Assembly (NCBI GenBank): GCA_948847595.1
Contig: CAQOGY010000002.1
Location: 310,001 to 374,000, forward strand
Direction: 5' to 3'
DNA: 64,000 nt
Origin: an uncultured Bacteroides sp.
GTDB taxonomy: Bacteria; Bacteroidota; Bacteroidia; Bacteroidales; Bacteroidaceae
How positions within the stretch are numbered: position 1 is the stretch's first letter; each line of letters opens with the position of its first letter. This document shows, piece after piece, positions 1-8,512 of this stretch. The position numbers and the translations under genes are program-made. The notes below the pieces were generated by a model, which did no database searches, was not told the origin of the DNA, and worked only from the letters and a program-made list of their open reading frames with translations.

Positions 1-321
1 TAAGAAATCGAAGGCGGACTCACGCAGAGCCTGAAGCAAATATTTATCATACGAAGTATAAAAGACAACTTTCATATCCCACAGCACCTCATCGCGCATC
101 TCACTCAACAAGTTAAGCCCCAGCACATCCGGAAGTTCCACATCCAGAAACAACAGATCCGGACGGAGTTCCATTATCATCTTCTTGCCTTTTGCGCCAT
201 TATTTGCAGTTCCTTTTATTTCAAGTTCCTGATAAGCGCCCAGTTCTCTGCGCAAAGCATCGATTGCCGTACGCTCATCATCTACAATAACGACTTTATA
301 TTTATCTTCTGCATTCATCAT
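1..321 (-). CDS. Response regulator receiver domain, LytTR type (3' part outside window)
   Basis: The first 107 codons of a response regulator; the rest lies before position 1. It opens with the acidic patch VVIVDDE, has the phospho-acceptor strand LLFLDVELPD, and the later VVFYTSYDKYLLQAL with the conserved Thr/Ser and Lys, all typical of a CheY-like receiver. In Bacteroides, receivers paired with a HisKA_6-type kinase usually end in a LytTR DNA-binding domain, but that part is not visible here. The start ATG (321-319) overlaps the TGA of the kinase gene (ATGA), so the two are translationally coupled as one two-component system. Receiver identity is near certain; the output domain is inference. 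Confidence 0.9.
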   Translation of the reverse strand, partial: MMNAEDKYKVVIVDDERTAIDALRRELGAYQELEIKGTANNGAKGKKMIMELRPDLLFLDVELPDVLGLNLLSEMRDEVLWDMKVVFYTSYDKYLLQALRESAFDFL

Positions 322-2354
322 AAATCATAAGAAAAATGAAACGGTATAAACACCGACACTTGCGTACCGGTCTGCCCATCGTTTCGGTTATCTATATTGA
401 AACGTATCTTCTCATTTTTATTCTTTGTATTGAGTAGCTGTATCGTTTGATAGAGCACTTTCAGCCCCGTTCCCGTTCCTCTGGTCGAAGAAGCCACTTG
501 CGGAAGATACCCCCGCCCGTTATCACAAATCACGATACGGACTCCTTTTCCTTCACGGGAAATACGGATAGTCAATTCCTTCTCATCATCTTTTCCGGCC
601 AGCCCGTGCTTAATCGCATTCTCTACCGGAATCTGTACAATCATGGAAGGAATCATTATACTTTTTGCATCCAACCCCTCCTCCACTACGACCGAAACTG
701 TGAAGTCTTCGCTGACACGTCCACTTTCCAGGCGGATATATGACTGTACAAAATCCAGCTCGTCCTGCAAAGAAACACTTAGTTTTTCTGTCAGTTCAAG
801 ACTCCGGCGGAGATATTTGACCAGTTCCATCAGATTATTCTTCACCTCTTCCGATCCATTAAACTGATTAATTTCACGCCCCAGCACATTGAAAGTGAAA
901 TGGGGAGAAATCCGGCCCCGCAAATTCTCCATACGGACGCGATTTATCTGTTGGAAGAAACGTTCACGAAGAAACTCCCGCTTTTTCCGCATATACCAGA
1001 TGATCACCACCGTTCCGGCTGCCAGCAACAGGCAGACAAGCACCCAGATATACATGCTCAGTTTCAATACACGCACTTCACCCGCTTGTCGTTGAATCTG
1101 CATTTCCTTGCGCAATACGATCGTGTCCTGACGGTAACGCATATCCAGTTCGGCTACACGGGTACGAATCCGTTCGCTACGGATGGAGTCATTCAGTTGA
1201 TAATCACGTTTCAGATACTCATATGCATTACGGTAGTCACCTGCCTTTTCATAATAATGTTGCAGATACTGGTTGCGTATAGTAAGCATATTGGCATCCA
1301 CATGTCCGGTAGAAGCAGTCCGTGCTATCATTTCCCTGGCACGAGCGATATTTCCTTTTTTCAGAGAAAGCTCAATCATCAGGGTTTCAATGTAGTGCAT
1401 GGCGGAGTTGTTCTTTATCTCCGAAAAGTAACGGTAACCTTCATTCAGATTGTTTTCGGCAGAATCCAGCCGATTCGTCAGCAGATAAAGATCGCCCAGA
1501 TTAACTTTCGAAAGATTGCTTTCGAATACCATTTGCGGGTAATCCGCTATCAGCTCCGCTGCTTGCCGCATATAGACCAGGGCTTCCTGATAATCTTTCT
1601 TATAATAGTAATGATTTCCCCGATTATTAAGATACACCCACTTTTCGCTGACTGTCATTTCATCAAAAAACTGTCCTGCCAGTTCGTAATAATGATTGGA
1701 CAAATCAAAATCACGCAAGTCCATGTAAGTCTGTCCCAGTCCGCAATAGACCGGAAATTTGGAATGTTCCGACAGATGCAGGGAGTCGCAGATAAACAAT
1801 GCTCTCCGGTAATAGGAAGCGGTATGTGCCAGTTCGCCACGATGCAGATGGGCATCCGCCAGATTCATACAGATATCCGACAGAAGATGCGCCTTATCTC
1901 CTTTCAGACGGTAAGCATAGGATTTCTCATAATAGGCAACCGCCGAATCGGGCTGATTGAGTTGCATCCAGACATTTCCCTCAATGTTATACACATCCGA
2001 AAGCACATCATTCCATCGCGGGCAGGCAGCTGCACGCTTATCATACTCTTTTACAGGGCGGTTATAATAGAGGATAGAGTCGAAATCGGACGAGATGAAG
2101 AAAGTCTTTCCATACAATCCCATCAAGCGGTAATAACTCATCGAGTCCTGTGCCTGACGCATTGCGTTACGCAATAAAGAACGTGAATAAGGTAAGTTGG
2201 AAAACAGGGAATCTTGTGCACGGACTTCTAAAGAATCGATAAGTGACTGTTCACACAAAGCGTGACTGCGGTGCCTATCCACGCAACTGCAGTTCCACAA
2301 TATCAACAACCCTATCAACCCAAATAGCTTCATAGTAGATTTCGCTTTATTCAT
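318..2354 (-). CDS. TPR-containing sensor histidine kinase (His_kinase family PF06580)
   Basis: Membrane sensor kinase. The start at 2354 (MNKAKSTMKLFG) is preferred over 2414 because a TATTTTTG -7 box lies at 2385-2392, so the longer form would begin upstream of transcription. A hydrophobic leader (LFGLIGLLILW) ends in Cys residues, suggesting a signal peptide or lipoprotein. About 350 residues of tetratricopeptide repeats follow (NLADAHLHRGELAHTASYY, GLGQTYMDLRDFDLSNHYY), then one membrane helix (YIWVLVCLLLAAGTVVIIWY), the kinase box SPHFTFNVL with the phospho-accepting His, the N box PVENAIKHGL and the G box DNGRG. The ligand is unknown. Partner: the response regulator overlapping by 4 nt. 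Confidence 0.93.
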   Translation of the reverse strand: MNKAKSTMKLFGLIGLLILWNCSCVDRHRSHALCEQSLIDSLEVRAQDSLFSNLPYSRSLLRNAMRQAQDSMSYYRLMGLYGKTFFISSDFDSILYYNRPVKEYDKRAAACPRWNDVLSDVYNIEGNVWMQLNQPDSAVAYYEKSYAYRLKGDKAHLLSDICMNLADAHLHRGELAHTASYYRRALFICDSLHLSEHSKFPVYCGLGQTYMDLRDFDLSNHYYELAGQFFDEMTVSEKWVYLNNRGNHYYYKKDYQEALVYMRQAAELIADYPQMVFESNLSKVNLGDLYLLTNRLDSAENNLNEGYRYFSEIKNNSAMHYIETLMIELSLKKGNIARAREMIARTASTGHVDANMLTIRNQYLQHYYEKAGDYRNAYEYLKRDYQLNDSIRSERIRTRVAELDMRYRQDTIVLRKEMQIQRQAGEVRVLKLSMYIWVLVCLLLAAGTVVIIWYMRKKREFLRERFFQQINRVRMENLRGRISPHFTFNVLGREINQFNGSEEVKNNLMELVKYLRRSLELTEKLSVSLQDELDFVQSYIRLESGRVSEDFTVSVVVEEGLDAKSIMIPSMIVQIPVENAIKHGLAGKDDEKELTIRISREGKGVRIVICDNGRGYLPQVASSTRGTGTGLKVLYQTIQLLNTKNKNEKIRFNIDNRNDGQTGTQVSVFIPFHFSYDL

Positions 2355-2384
2355 CCCCTTGTCCGTGTTGAATTTTGAATGCCA

Positions 2385-2392
2385 CAAAAATA
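2385..2392 (-). promoter_or_regulatory. -7 promoter box of the histidine kinase operon
   Basis: On the minus strand this reads TATTTTTG, matching the Bacteroides -7 consensus TAnnTTTG. A partial -33 (GTTG) lies about 19 bp upstream. It puts the transcription start near 2380, just before the kinase start at 2354. Confidence 0.5.
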
Positions 2393-2435
2393 CATTAATT
2401 ATATTGAATCTCAACGAAATTTATTATTTTTTTAA

Positions 2436-2443
2436 TACCTTTG
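2436..2443 (+). promoter_or_regulatory. -7 promoter box upstream of cysE
   Basis: TACCTTTG matches the Bacteroides TAnnTTTG -7 element, about 30 bp before the cysE ATG. No clear TTTG -33 element is visible. It stands back-to-back with the kinase promoter, so the two genes are divergently transcribed. Confidence 0.45.
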
Positions 2444-2472
2444 TCCCCATATAAACATGAGTAACTGACCTA

Positions 2473-3375
2473 ATGAGTCCATTGAACTTTACCCACATTC
2501 TGACACAGGCAGTCGATGAGCTATCGGAAAGCGAATCTTACAAAGGGCTGTTTCATCAACATAAAGATGGCGAACCATTGCCCTCTGCTAAAGTTTTGTA
2601 TGAAATTATCGAGCTTTCACGTGCCATTCTCTTCCCCGGATACTACGGAAATTCCACCATCAACAGCCGGACAATCAATTATCACATCGGTGTAAATATC
2701 GAAAAGTTATTTGACTTGCTCACAGAGCAAATCCTGGCCGGACTATGTTTCAGTACGGCTGAAGGAGACTGCAATGTCTGCTCGGAGTCGAGAAGAGAAG
2801 AAGCCGCCCGACTGGCTGCGAACTTTATCAGTAAACTACCCGCCATGAGAAGAATACTGGCTACGGACGTAGAAGCTGCCTACAACGGTGACCCCGCCGC
2901 CAAGAGCTACGGTGAAGTTATTTTCTGCTATCCCGCCATTAAGGCAATCAGCAACTATCGTATTGCGCACGAACTGCTGGAACTGGGTGTTCCCCTGATT
3001 CCTCGCATGATCACGGAAATGGCTCATAGTGAGACGGGTATCGATATCCATCCGGGAGCGAAGATAGGCAGTCACTTTACCATAGACCACGGAACGGGTG
3101 TCGTGATCGGCGCTACAAGCATTATCGGGAACAATGTCAAATTATATCAGGGTGTCACCCTGGGAGCAAAAAGTTTCCCGCTGGATGCCGACGGAAAACC
3201 GATCAAGGGTATCCCCCGCCACCCGATACTGGAAGACAATGTCATAGTCTACTCAAACGCCACCATCCTTGGAAGAATTACTATCGGAAGCGACGCAACC
3301 GTAGGAGGAAATATCTGGGTAACGGAAAACATTCCCGCCGGAGCAAAGATTGTACAGACAAAAGCAAAGAAATAA
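2473..3375 (+). CDS. cysE: Serine O-acetyltransferase
   Basis: Transfers acetyl from acetyl-CoA to L-serine to give O-acetylserine, the carbon skeleton for cysteine synthesis in the cytoplasm. The 300-residue protein has an all-helical N-terminal half and a C-terminal left-handed beta-helix of hexapeptide repeats (IHPGAKIGSHFTIDHGTG, VVIGATSIIGNNV, LYQGVTLGAKSF). The conserved catalytic-region histidines are at about H185 (AHSETGIDIHPG) and H206 (IDHGTG). It is longer than the short CysE forms and resembles the EpsC-type enzymes of Bacteroidetes. The gap to the next gene is 16 bp, so the methyltransferase downstream is probably co-transcribed. Confidence 0.95.
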   Translation: MSPLNFTHILTQAVDELSESESYKGLFHQHKDGEPLPSAKVLYEIIELSRAILFPGYYGNSTINSRTINYHIGVNIEKLFDLLTEQILAGLCFSTAEGDCNVCSESRREEAARLAANFISKLPAMRRILATDVEAAYNGDPAAKSYGEVIFCYPAIKAISNYRIAHELLELGVPLIPRMITEMAHSETGIDIHPGAKIGSHFTIDHGTGVVIGATSIIGNNVKLYQGVTLGAKSFPLDADGKPIKGIPRHPILEDNVIVYSNATILGRITIGSDATVGGNIWVTENIPAGAKIVQTKAKK

Positions 3376-3391
3376 AATCAATAAACTATAT

Positions 3392-4756
3392 ATGAGCGAA
3401 CAATTCGAGATGATAGCCAAGACCTTCCAAGGACTGGAAGAGATACTTGCTGAAGAACTTACAACACTAGGAGCCAACGATATCCAGATAGGACGTCGCA
3501 TGGTTTCATTTACAGGAGACAAGCGTATGATGTACAAGGCAAATTTCTGCCTCCGTACTGCTATCCGCATTCTGAAGCCGATCAAGAATTTTACGGCAAA
3601 GGATGCTGATGAAGTTTACAACCAGATACAGGCCATTCCATGGGAAGAGTATCTTGATGTGAACAAGACGTTTGCGATAGACGCGGTTGTTTTCAGCGAA
3701 GAATTTCGCCATTCAAAGTTCGTTTCGTACAAAGTGAAAGACGCCATCGTGGACTATTTCCGTGAAAAGACAGGCAAACGCCCGTCGGTACGCATCAATA
3801 ATCCGGATGTACTACTCAATATCCATATTGCACATACCACTTGTACGTTGTCTCTGGACTCTTCCGGAGAGTCGCTTCATCGTCGCGGATACCGCCAGGA
3901 ACAGGTAGATGCTCCGTTGAACGAAGTATTGACTGCCGGTATGCTTCTGATGACAGGATGGCGCGGTGAATGTGACCTGATTGACCCGATGTGCGGTTCG
4001 GGCACGATTCCTATAGAAGCTGCACTGATCGCAAGAAACATCGCTCCGGGAGTATTCCGCAAAGGATTCGCATTCGAGAAATGGGTGGATTTCGATTCGG
4101 AGATGTTCGATGAGATTTACAATGATGATAGTCAGGAGCGCGAATTCACCCATAAGATTTACGGATATGATAACAGTCCGAAAGCGAATGAAATAGCGAC
4201 GCATAATATAAAAGCGGCGGGTGTATCCAAAGATGTGACGCTGAAACTGCAACCGTTCCAGCAATTCGAACAGCCGCAGGAGAAGTCCATCATCGTGATG
4301 AATCCTCCTTATGGCGAACGTATCTCTACCAATGACCTGCTCGGACTGTACCAGATGATTGGCGAACGTCTGAAGCATGCATTTGTAGGAAACGAGGCTT
4401 GGGTACTCTCTTATAGAGAAGAATGCTTCGATCAGATCGGGCTGAAACCAAGCAAGAAAGTGCCGTTGTTCAATGGCGCATTGGAATGCGAGTTCCGCAA
4501 ATACGAGATTTTCGACGGGAAATATAAGGAGTTCAAGAGTCAGGAGGGAGAAGGGGAATTCAAGCCACGCAGAGAAGGAGAGTACAAGCCACGTCGGGAA
4601 AGTGACTTCAAGCCAAGACGGGAAGAAGGAAGCTTTACCCGGGATGACAGGGACAGAAAGCCTAGAGGCGAGTTTCGTGGGGAAAGAGATTCAAGAGCTC
4701 CGAGAGAATTCAGAGGAAATCGGGAGCCTAGGATACCGAAGAAGGAAGAAGAGTAA
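3392..4756 (+). CDS. THUMP-domain class I rRNA methyltransferase (RlmL-like N-terminal type) with basic repeat tail
   Basis: Probable N2-guanine methyltransferase of 23S rRNA. The start is MSEQFEMIAKTFQGLEE at 3392; the frame is open upstream but the preceding codons overlap cysE. Order: N-terminal ferredoxin-like and THUMP RNA-binding region (residues about 1-160), then a Rossmann methyltransferase with the SAM motif DPMCGSGTIPIEAA and the catalytic NPPYGERI (N-P-P-Y, as in base N-methyltransferases). After about residue 375 there is a low-complexity tail built on repeats of (E/D)(F/Y)KPRRE followed by an R/G/E-rich stretch. The tail is probably disordered and RNA-binding. Only the first methyltransferase half of E. 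coli RlmL is represented. Confidence 0.88.
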   Translation: MSEQFEMIAKTFQGLEEILAEELTTLGANDIQIGRRMVSFTGDKRMMYKANFCLRTAIRILKPIKNFTAKDADEVYNQIQAIPWEEYLDVNKTFAIDAVVFSEEFRHSKFVSYKVKDAIVDYFREKTGKRPSVRINNPDVLLNIHIAHTTCTLSLDSSGESLHRRGYRQEQVDAPLNEVLTAGMLLMTGWRGECDLIDPMCGSGTIPIEAALIARNIAPGVFRKGFAFEKWVDFDSEMFDEIYNDDSQEREFTHKIYGYDNSPKANEIATHNIKAAGVSKDVTLKLQPFQQFEQPQEKSIIVMNPPYGERISTNDLLGLYQMIGERLKHAFVGNEAWVLSYREECFDQIGLKPSKKVPLFNGALECEFRKYEIFDGKYKEFKSQEGEGEFKPRREGEYKPRRESDFKPRREEGSFTRDDRDRKPRGEFRGERDSRAPREFRGNREPRIPKKEEE

Positions 4757-4767
4757 TTTCATAGATA

Positions 4768-4839
4768 GTTAACGGCATCTCACTAAAAAAATGCCATTAA
4801 CTTATTGATAGACAATATAAGGTCGCATCTTGCGATCTT
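4768..4839 (+). terminator. Two consecutive hairpins after the rRNA methyltransferase gene
   Basis: GTTAACGGCAT (4768-4778) pairs with ATGCCATTAAC (4791-4801) with one mismatch. A second hairpin follows, AAGGTCGC (4819-4826) with GCGATCTT (4832-4839, one G-U). Neither has a good U-tract on the plus strand, so termination is possible but not certain; a 5' leader structure for the peptidase gene is the alternative. Confidence 0.4.
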
Positions 4840-4965
4840 ATCATTTGATGAGTAAGAAAGCGAATTGAATATCTCGAAAAAGACGTATCATCCGACAGAG
4901 AAAGACAACTCTCCTGAACAGGGTAAAATAGAAGGATTTAAAACCAATAAAGATAAATAAAAGCA

Positions 4966-7164
4966 ATGAGTAAAATTGGAAAAAGAGCCATTCTGATATT
5001 GCTGGCGCTACCAATCGGATTCAATGTTATGGCACAGGAAATCAAAAAGCTGACACTGGAAGACTTGATTCCGGGCGGCGAGACCTACCGTTATGCAGAA
5101 AACCTGTACGGCCTGCAATGGTGGGGAGACGTGTGTATCAAACCGAGTACCGACACCATCTACACAGTTCAACCCAAAACAGGGAAAGAGACAGTGCTGA
5201 CTACCCTCGGACAAATCAACAAAGTACTGGCAGACAATAAAGCAGGGAAGCTGCCGACCCCGTACTCAATCCGCTACCCGTGGGCGGACAAACCGCAAAT
5301 GTTACTGAAAATATCCGGTAAGTATATCGTATACGATTTCGAGAACAACCGGATTGTCAGCACACTGAAGCTGAAAGATAAAGCAGCCAACGAAGATTAT
5401 TGCGTCGCCAACGGAAACGTAGCCTACACAGTCAACAACAACCTGTATGTGAACGAACAGGCAATCACCGACGAACCCGAAGGCATCGTCTGCGGGCAAT
5501 CCGTCCACCGCAATGAATTCGGCATCAACAAAGGTACCTTCTGGAGCCCGAAAGGCAACCTGCTCGCTTTCTACCGCATGGACGAAAGCATGGTGACGCA
5601 ATACCCGCTTGTAGACATCACCGCACGTGTAGGAGAAGTGAATAACGTCCGTTACCCGATGGCAGGAATGACCAGCCACCAAGTAAAAGTAGGCGTCTAC
5701 AACCCCTCCACCGGCAAGACCATCTATCTGAATGCAGGTGATCCGACCGACCGTTACTTCACCAATATCAGCTGGTCACCGGACGAAAAGAGCATTTATC
5801 TGATCGAACTGAACCGCGACCAGAACCACGCCGTACTTTGCCAATACGATGCAACGACAGGCAAGTTACTGGGCAAACTGCTGGAAGAAACGCACCCCAA
5901 GTATGTAGAGCCTCAGCACCCCATCGTATTCTTACCGTGGGACAGCAATAAATTCATCTACCAAAGCCAGCGCGACGGATATAACCATCTATATTTATGC
6001 GACCTCACCTCCAGCCTCAAAGGCGAATGGAAAAGCGATGCCGCAGGCGGCAAGCATATCGAATACATCCCGACGAAGCAACTGACCGAAGGCAAATGGC
6101 TGGTAGGCGACATTCTGGGCTTCAACGCCAAGAGGAAAGAAGTCATCTTCCAAGGAGTGGATGGCACAGGCTCCAATAACTTTGCAGTAAATGTCAACAC
6201 AGGAAAGCGCAGCCTCCCGTTCAGCTTCCGTTCTACCACAGAAGGAGAACATAACGGAATGCTCAGCGCATCGGGAAGTTACCTCATCGACCGTTATTCG
6301 ACTCCTACCCTTCCGCGCCGCATTGACATCGTGGATACCAAAAGCCTGAAAACAGTCAACCTGCTGACAGCCAAGGACCCATACGAAGGCTACGAGATGC
6401 CGACCATCGAAACTGGTACTATTAAAGCCGACGATGGAACGACCGACTTATACTACCGCCTCACCAAACCCGCAGATTTCGACCCGAACAAAAAGTATCC
6501 GGTCATCGTCTACGTATACGGCGGCCCGCACGCACAACTCGTCACCGGCGGCTGGCTGAACGGCTCCCGCGGATGGGATATCTATATGGCTAACAAAGGC
6601 TATATCATGTTCACCCTCGACAACCGCGGCAGTGCCAACCGTGGACTGGAATTCGAAAACGCCACCTTCCGCCGCCTCGGCATCGAAGAAGGCAAAGACC
6701 AGGTGAAAGGCATTGAATTTCTGAAGTCCCTCCCCTACATAGACGGAAACCGCATCGGTGTACACGGATGGAGCTTCGGAGGCCACATGACCACTGCCTT
6801 GCTGCTCCGCTACCCCGAAATATTCAAGGTAGGCGTAGCCGGCGGACCTGTCATCGACTGGGGATATTACGAAGTGATGTACGGCGAACGTTATATGGAC
6901 ACTCCGGAAAGCAATCCGGAAGGCTACAAAGAGTGTAATCTGAAGAACCTTGCCGGACAACTGAAAGGTCATCTGCTCATTATCCATGACGACCACGATG
7001 ACACTTGCGTACCACAGCACACACTGTCGTTCATGAAAGCCTGTGTAGATGCCCGCACCTATCCCGACCTGTTTATCTATCCGTGCCACAAGCACAACGT
7101 ATCAGGCCGCGACCGTGTACATCTGCACGAGAAAATCACCCGATACTTTGAGCAGAACCTATAG
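4966..7164 (+). CDS. Dipeptidyl peptidase IV (S9B family serine peptidase)
   Basis: Exported prolyl dipeptidyl peptidase that removes X-Pro dipeptides from peptide N-termini. A signal peptide is visible (ILILLALPIGFNVMAQE, cleavage after about residue 24). The first about 480 residues form the beta-propeller (DPPIV_N) with the Glu-containing loop FYRMDES. The alpha/beta hydrolase domain follows with the nucleophile elbow GWSFGG (Ser about 603), the Asp region HDDHDDTCVP (about 678-679) and the His region CHKHNVSG (about 710). Length (732 aa) is normal. It is expected in the periplasm or outer-membrane-attached. It is followed by purD after a 73-bp gap containing a heptamer array. Confidence 0.95.
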   Translation: MSKIGKRAILILLALPIGFNVMAQEIKKLTLEDLIPGGETYRYAENLYGLQWWGDVCIKPSTDTIYTVQPKTGKETVLTTLGQINKVLADNKAGKLPTPYSIRYPWADKPQMLLKISGKYIVYDFENNRIVSTLKLKDKAANEDYCVANGNVAYTVNNNLYVNEQAITDEPEGIVCGQSVHRNEFGINKGTFWSPKGNLLAFYRMDESMVTQYPLVDITARVGEVNNVRYPMAGMTSHQVKVGVYNPSTGKTIYLNAGDPTDRYFTNISWSPDEKSIYLIELNRDQNHAVLCQYDATTGKLLGKLLEETHPKYVEPQHPIVFLPWDSNKFIYQSQRDGYNHLYLCDLTSSLKGEWKSDAAGGKHIEYIPTKQLTEGKWLVGDILGFNAKRKEVIFQGVDGTGSNNFAVNVNTGKRSLPFSFRSTTEGEHNGMLSASGSYLIDRYSTPTLPRRIDIVDTKSLKTVNLLTAKDPYEGYEMPTIETGTIKADDGTTDLYYRLTKPADFDPNKKYPVIVYVYGGPHAQLVTGGWLNGSRGWDIYMANKGYIMFTLDNRGSANRGLEFENATFRRLGIEEGKDQVKGIEFLKSLPYIDGNRIGVHGWSFGGHMTTALLLRYPEIFKVGVAGGPVIDWGYYEVMYGERYMDTPESNPEGYKECNLKNLAGQLKGHLLIIHDDHDDTCVPQHTLSFMKACVDARTYPDLFIYPCHKHNVSGRDRVHLHEKITRYFEQNL

Positions 7165-7202
7165 CAACCTATAATTGACAGCTCACAGCATCACACCGAA
7201 AA

Positions 7203-7237
7203 ACTCATAACTGAAAACTTATAACTTAATACTCATT
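7203..7237 (+). repeat. Five-unit degenerate heptamer array abutting the purD start codon
   Basis: Thirty-five bases divide into five 7-bp units: ACTCATA, ACTGAAA, ACTTATA, ACTTAAT, ACTCATT. The array ends at the base before the purD ATG (7238). The same 5 x 7 layout with other sequences occurs elsewhere in the window. Confidence 0.7.
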
Positions 7238-8512
7238 ATGAAGATATTATTACTAGGCTCGGGCGGCCGCGAACATGCACTGGCATGGAAAATTGCCCAA
7301 AGTCCGAAAGTTGAAAAGCTGTACATCGCTCCGGGAAACGCCGGAACAAACGCCGTAGGCGAGAATGTCAACATCAAAGCTACCGACTTTGAAGCGATCA
7401 GCGCTTTCGCCCTGAAAGAAAACATCGAAATGGTAGTAGTAGGTCCCGAAGACCCGTTGGTAAAAGGCATCTACGATTACTTCCAGAACCGTCCCGAACT
7501 GAAACATATCGCCGTTATCGGTCCGTCCGCCAACGGAGCACAGCTGGAGGGCAGCAAGGAGTTTGCCAAAGGCTTCATGATGCGTCATCAAATCCCGACG
7601 GCCCGATATAAAAGTATCACAGCCGAAAATCTCGAAGAAGGTCTGGCTTTCCTCGAAACGCTGGAAGCCCCATACGTGCTGAAAGCTGACGGGCTCTGTG
7701 CCGGAAAAGGCGTTCTGATCCTCCCCACACTGGACGAGGCAAAGAAAGAACTCAAGGAAATGCTTGCCGGTATGTTCGGCTCCGCATCGGCCACAGTCGT
7801 TATTGAAGAGTTCCTGAGTGGTATCGAATGTTCCGTATTCGTGCTTACCGACGGCGAACACTACAAAGTCCTCCCCGTAGCGAAAGACTACAAGCGTATC
7901 GGTGAAGGCGACAAAGGGCTCAACACTGGTGGTATGGGCAGCGTGACTCCGGTTCCGTTTGCCGACGAAGAATACATGGAAAAAGTACGTACCCGCATCA
8001 TCGAACCTACCATCAACGGACTGAAAGAAGAAAATATCGTCTACAAAGGCTTCATCTTCCTTGGACTGATCCGGGTAAAAGGCGAACCGATGGTGATCGA
8101 ATATAACGTCCGCATGGGCGACCCGGAGACGGAAAGCGTGATGCTCCGCATCCAGAGCGACCTCGTGGAGTTGCTGGAAGGTACAGCCGCAGGCAACCTT
8201 GACGAAAAGACGCTGGTCATGGACCCGCGCTCGGCAGGTTGTGTGATCCTTGTGAGCGGCGGTTATCCCGAAGCATACGAAAAAGGCTTCCCTATCAGCG
8301 GTCTGGAACAGGCTGCCGCTACCGAAAGCATCATTTTCCATGCCGGAACAGCCATGAAAGACGGACAAATCGTAACGAACGGAGGACGTGTGATCGCCGT
8401 CTGCTCTTATGGCGCAACGAAGGAAGAAGCGCTGGCACAGAGCTATAAAGTGGCAGATATGATCGACTTCGACAAGAAATATTTCCGTCGCGATATCGGA
8501 TTCGACTTATAA
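7238..8512 (+). CDS. purD: Phosphoribosylamine--glycine ligase (GAR synthetase)
   Basis: ATP-dependent joining of glycine to 5-phosphoribosylamine, second step of de novo purine synthesis. Full-length at 424 residues: N-terminal MKILLLGSGGREHALAWK, the ATP-grasp core (YVLKADGLCAGKGVLI, VVIEEFLSGIECSVFVL), the glycine/metal region KGLNTGGMGSVTP and EYNVRMGDPETE, and the small C-terminal domain (IFHAGT, GGRVIAVC). The stop codon overlaps the next start (TAATG), so the membrane protein downstream is translationally coupled. Confidence 0.97.
   Translation: MKILLLGSGGREHALAWKIAQSPKVEKLYIAPGNAGTNAVGENVNIKATDFEAISAFALKENIEMVVVGPEDPLVKGIYDYFQNRPELKHIAVIGPSANGAQLEGSKEFAKGFMMRHQIPTARYKSITAENLEEGLAFLETLEAPYVLKADGLCAGKGVLILPTLDEAKKELKEMLAGMFGSASATVVIEEFLSGIECSVFVLTDGEHYKVLPVAKDYKRIGEGDKGLNTGGMGSVTPVPFADEEYMEKVRTRIIEPTINGLKEENIVYKGFIFLGLIRVKGEPMVIEYNVRMGDPETESVMLRIQSDLVELLEGTAAGNLDEKTLVMDPRSAGCVILVSGGYPEAYEKGFPISGLEQAAATESIIFHAGTAMKDGQIVTNGGRVIAVCSYGATKEEALAQSYKVADMIDFDKKYFRRDIGFDL

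Noticed and set aside
900..2177. 425-codon ORF on the plus strand opposite the histidine kinase
   Set aside because: It is antisense to a gene with clear kinase and TPR motifs and has no domain of its own.
7253..8368. 371-codon ORF on the minus strand opposite purD
   Set aside because: Antisense shadow with unusual Phe/His/Cys-rich composition; purD is complete on the plus strand.
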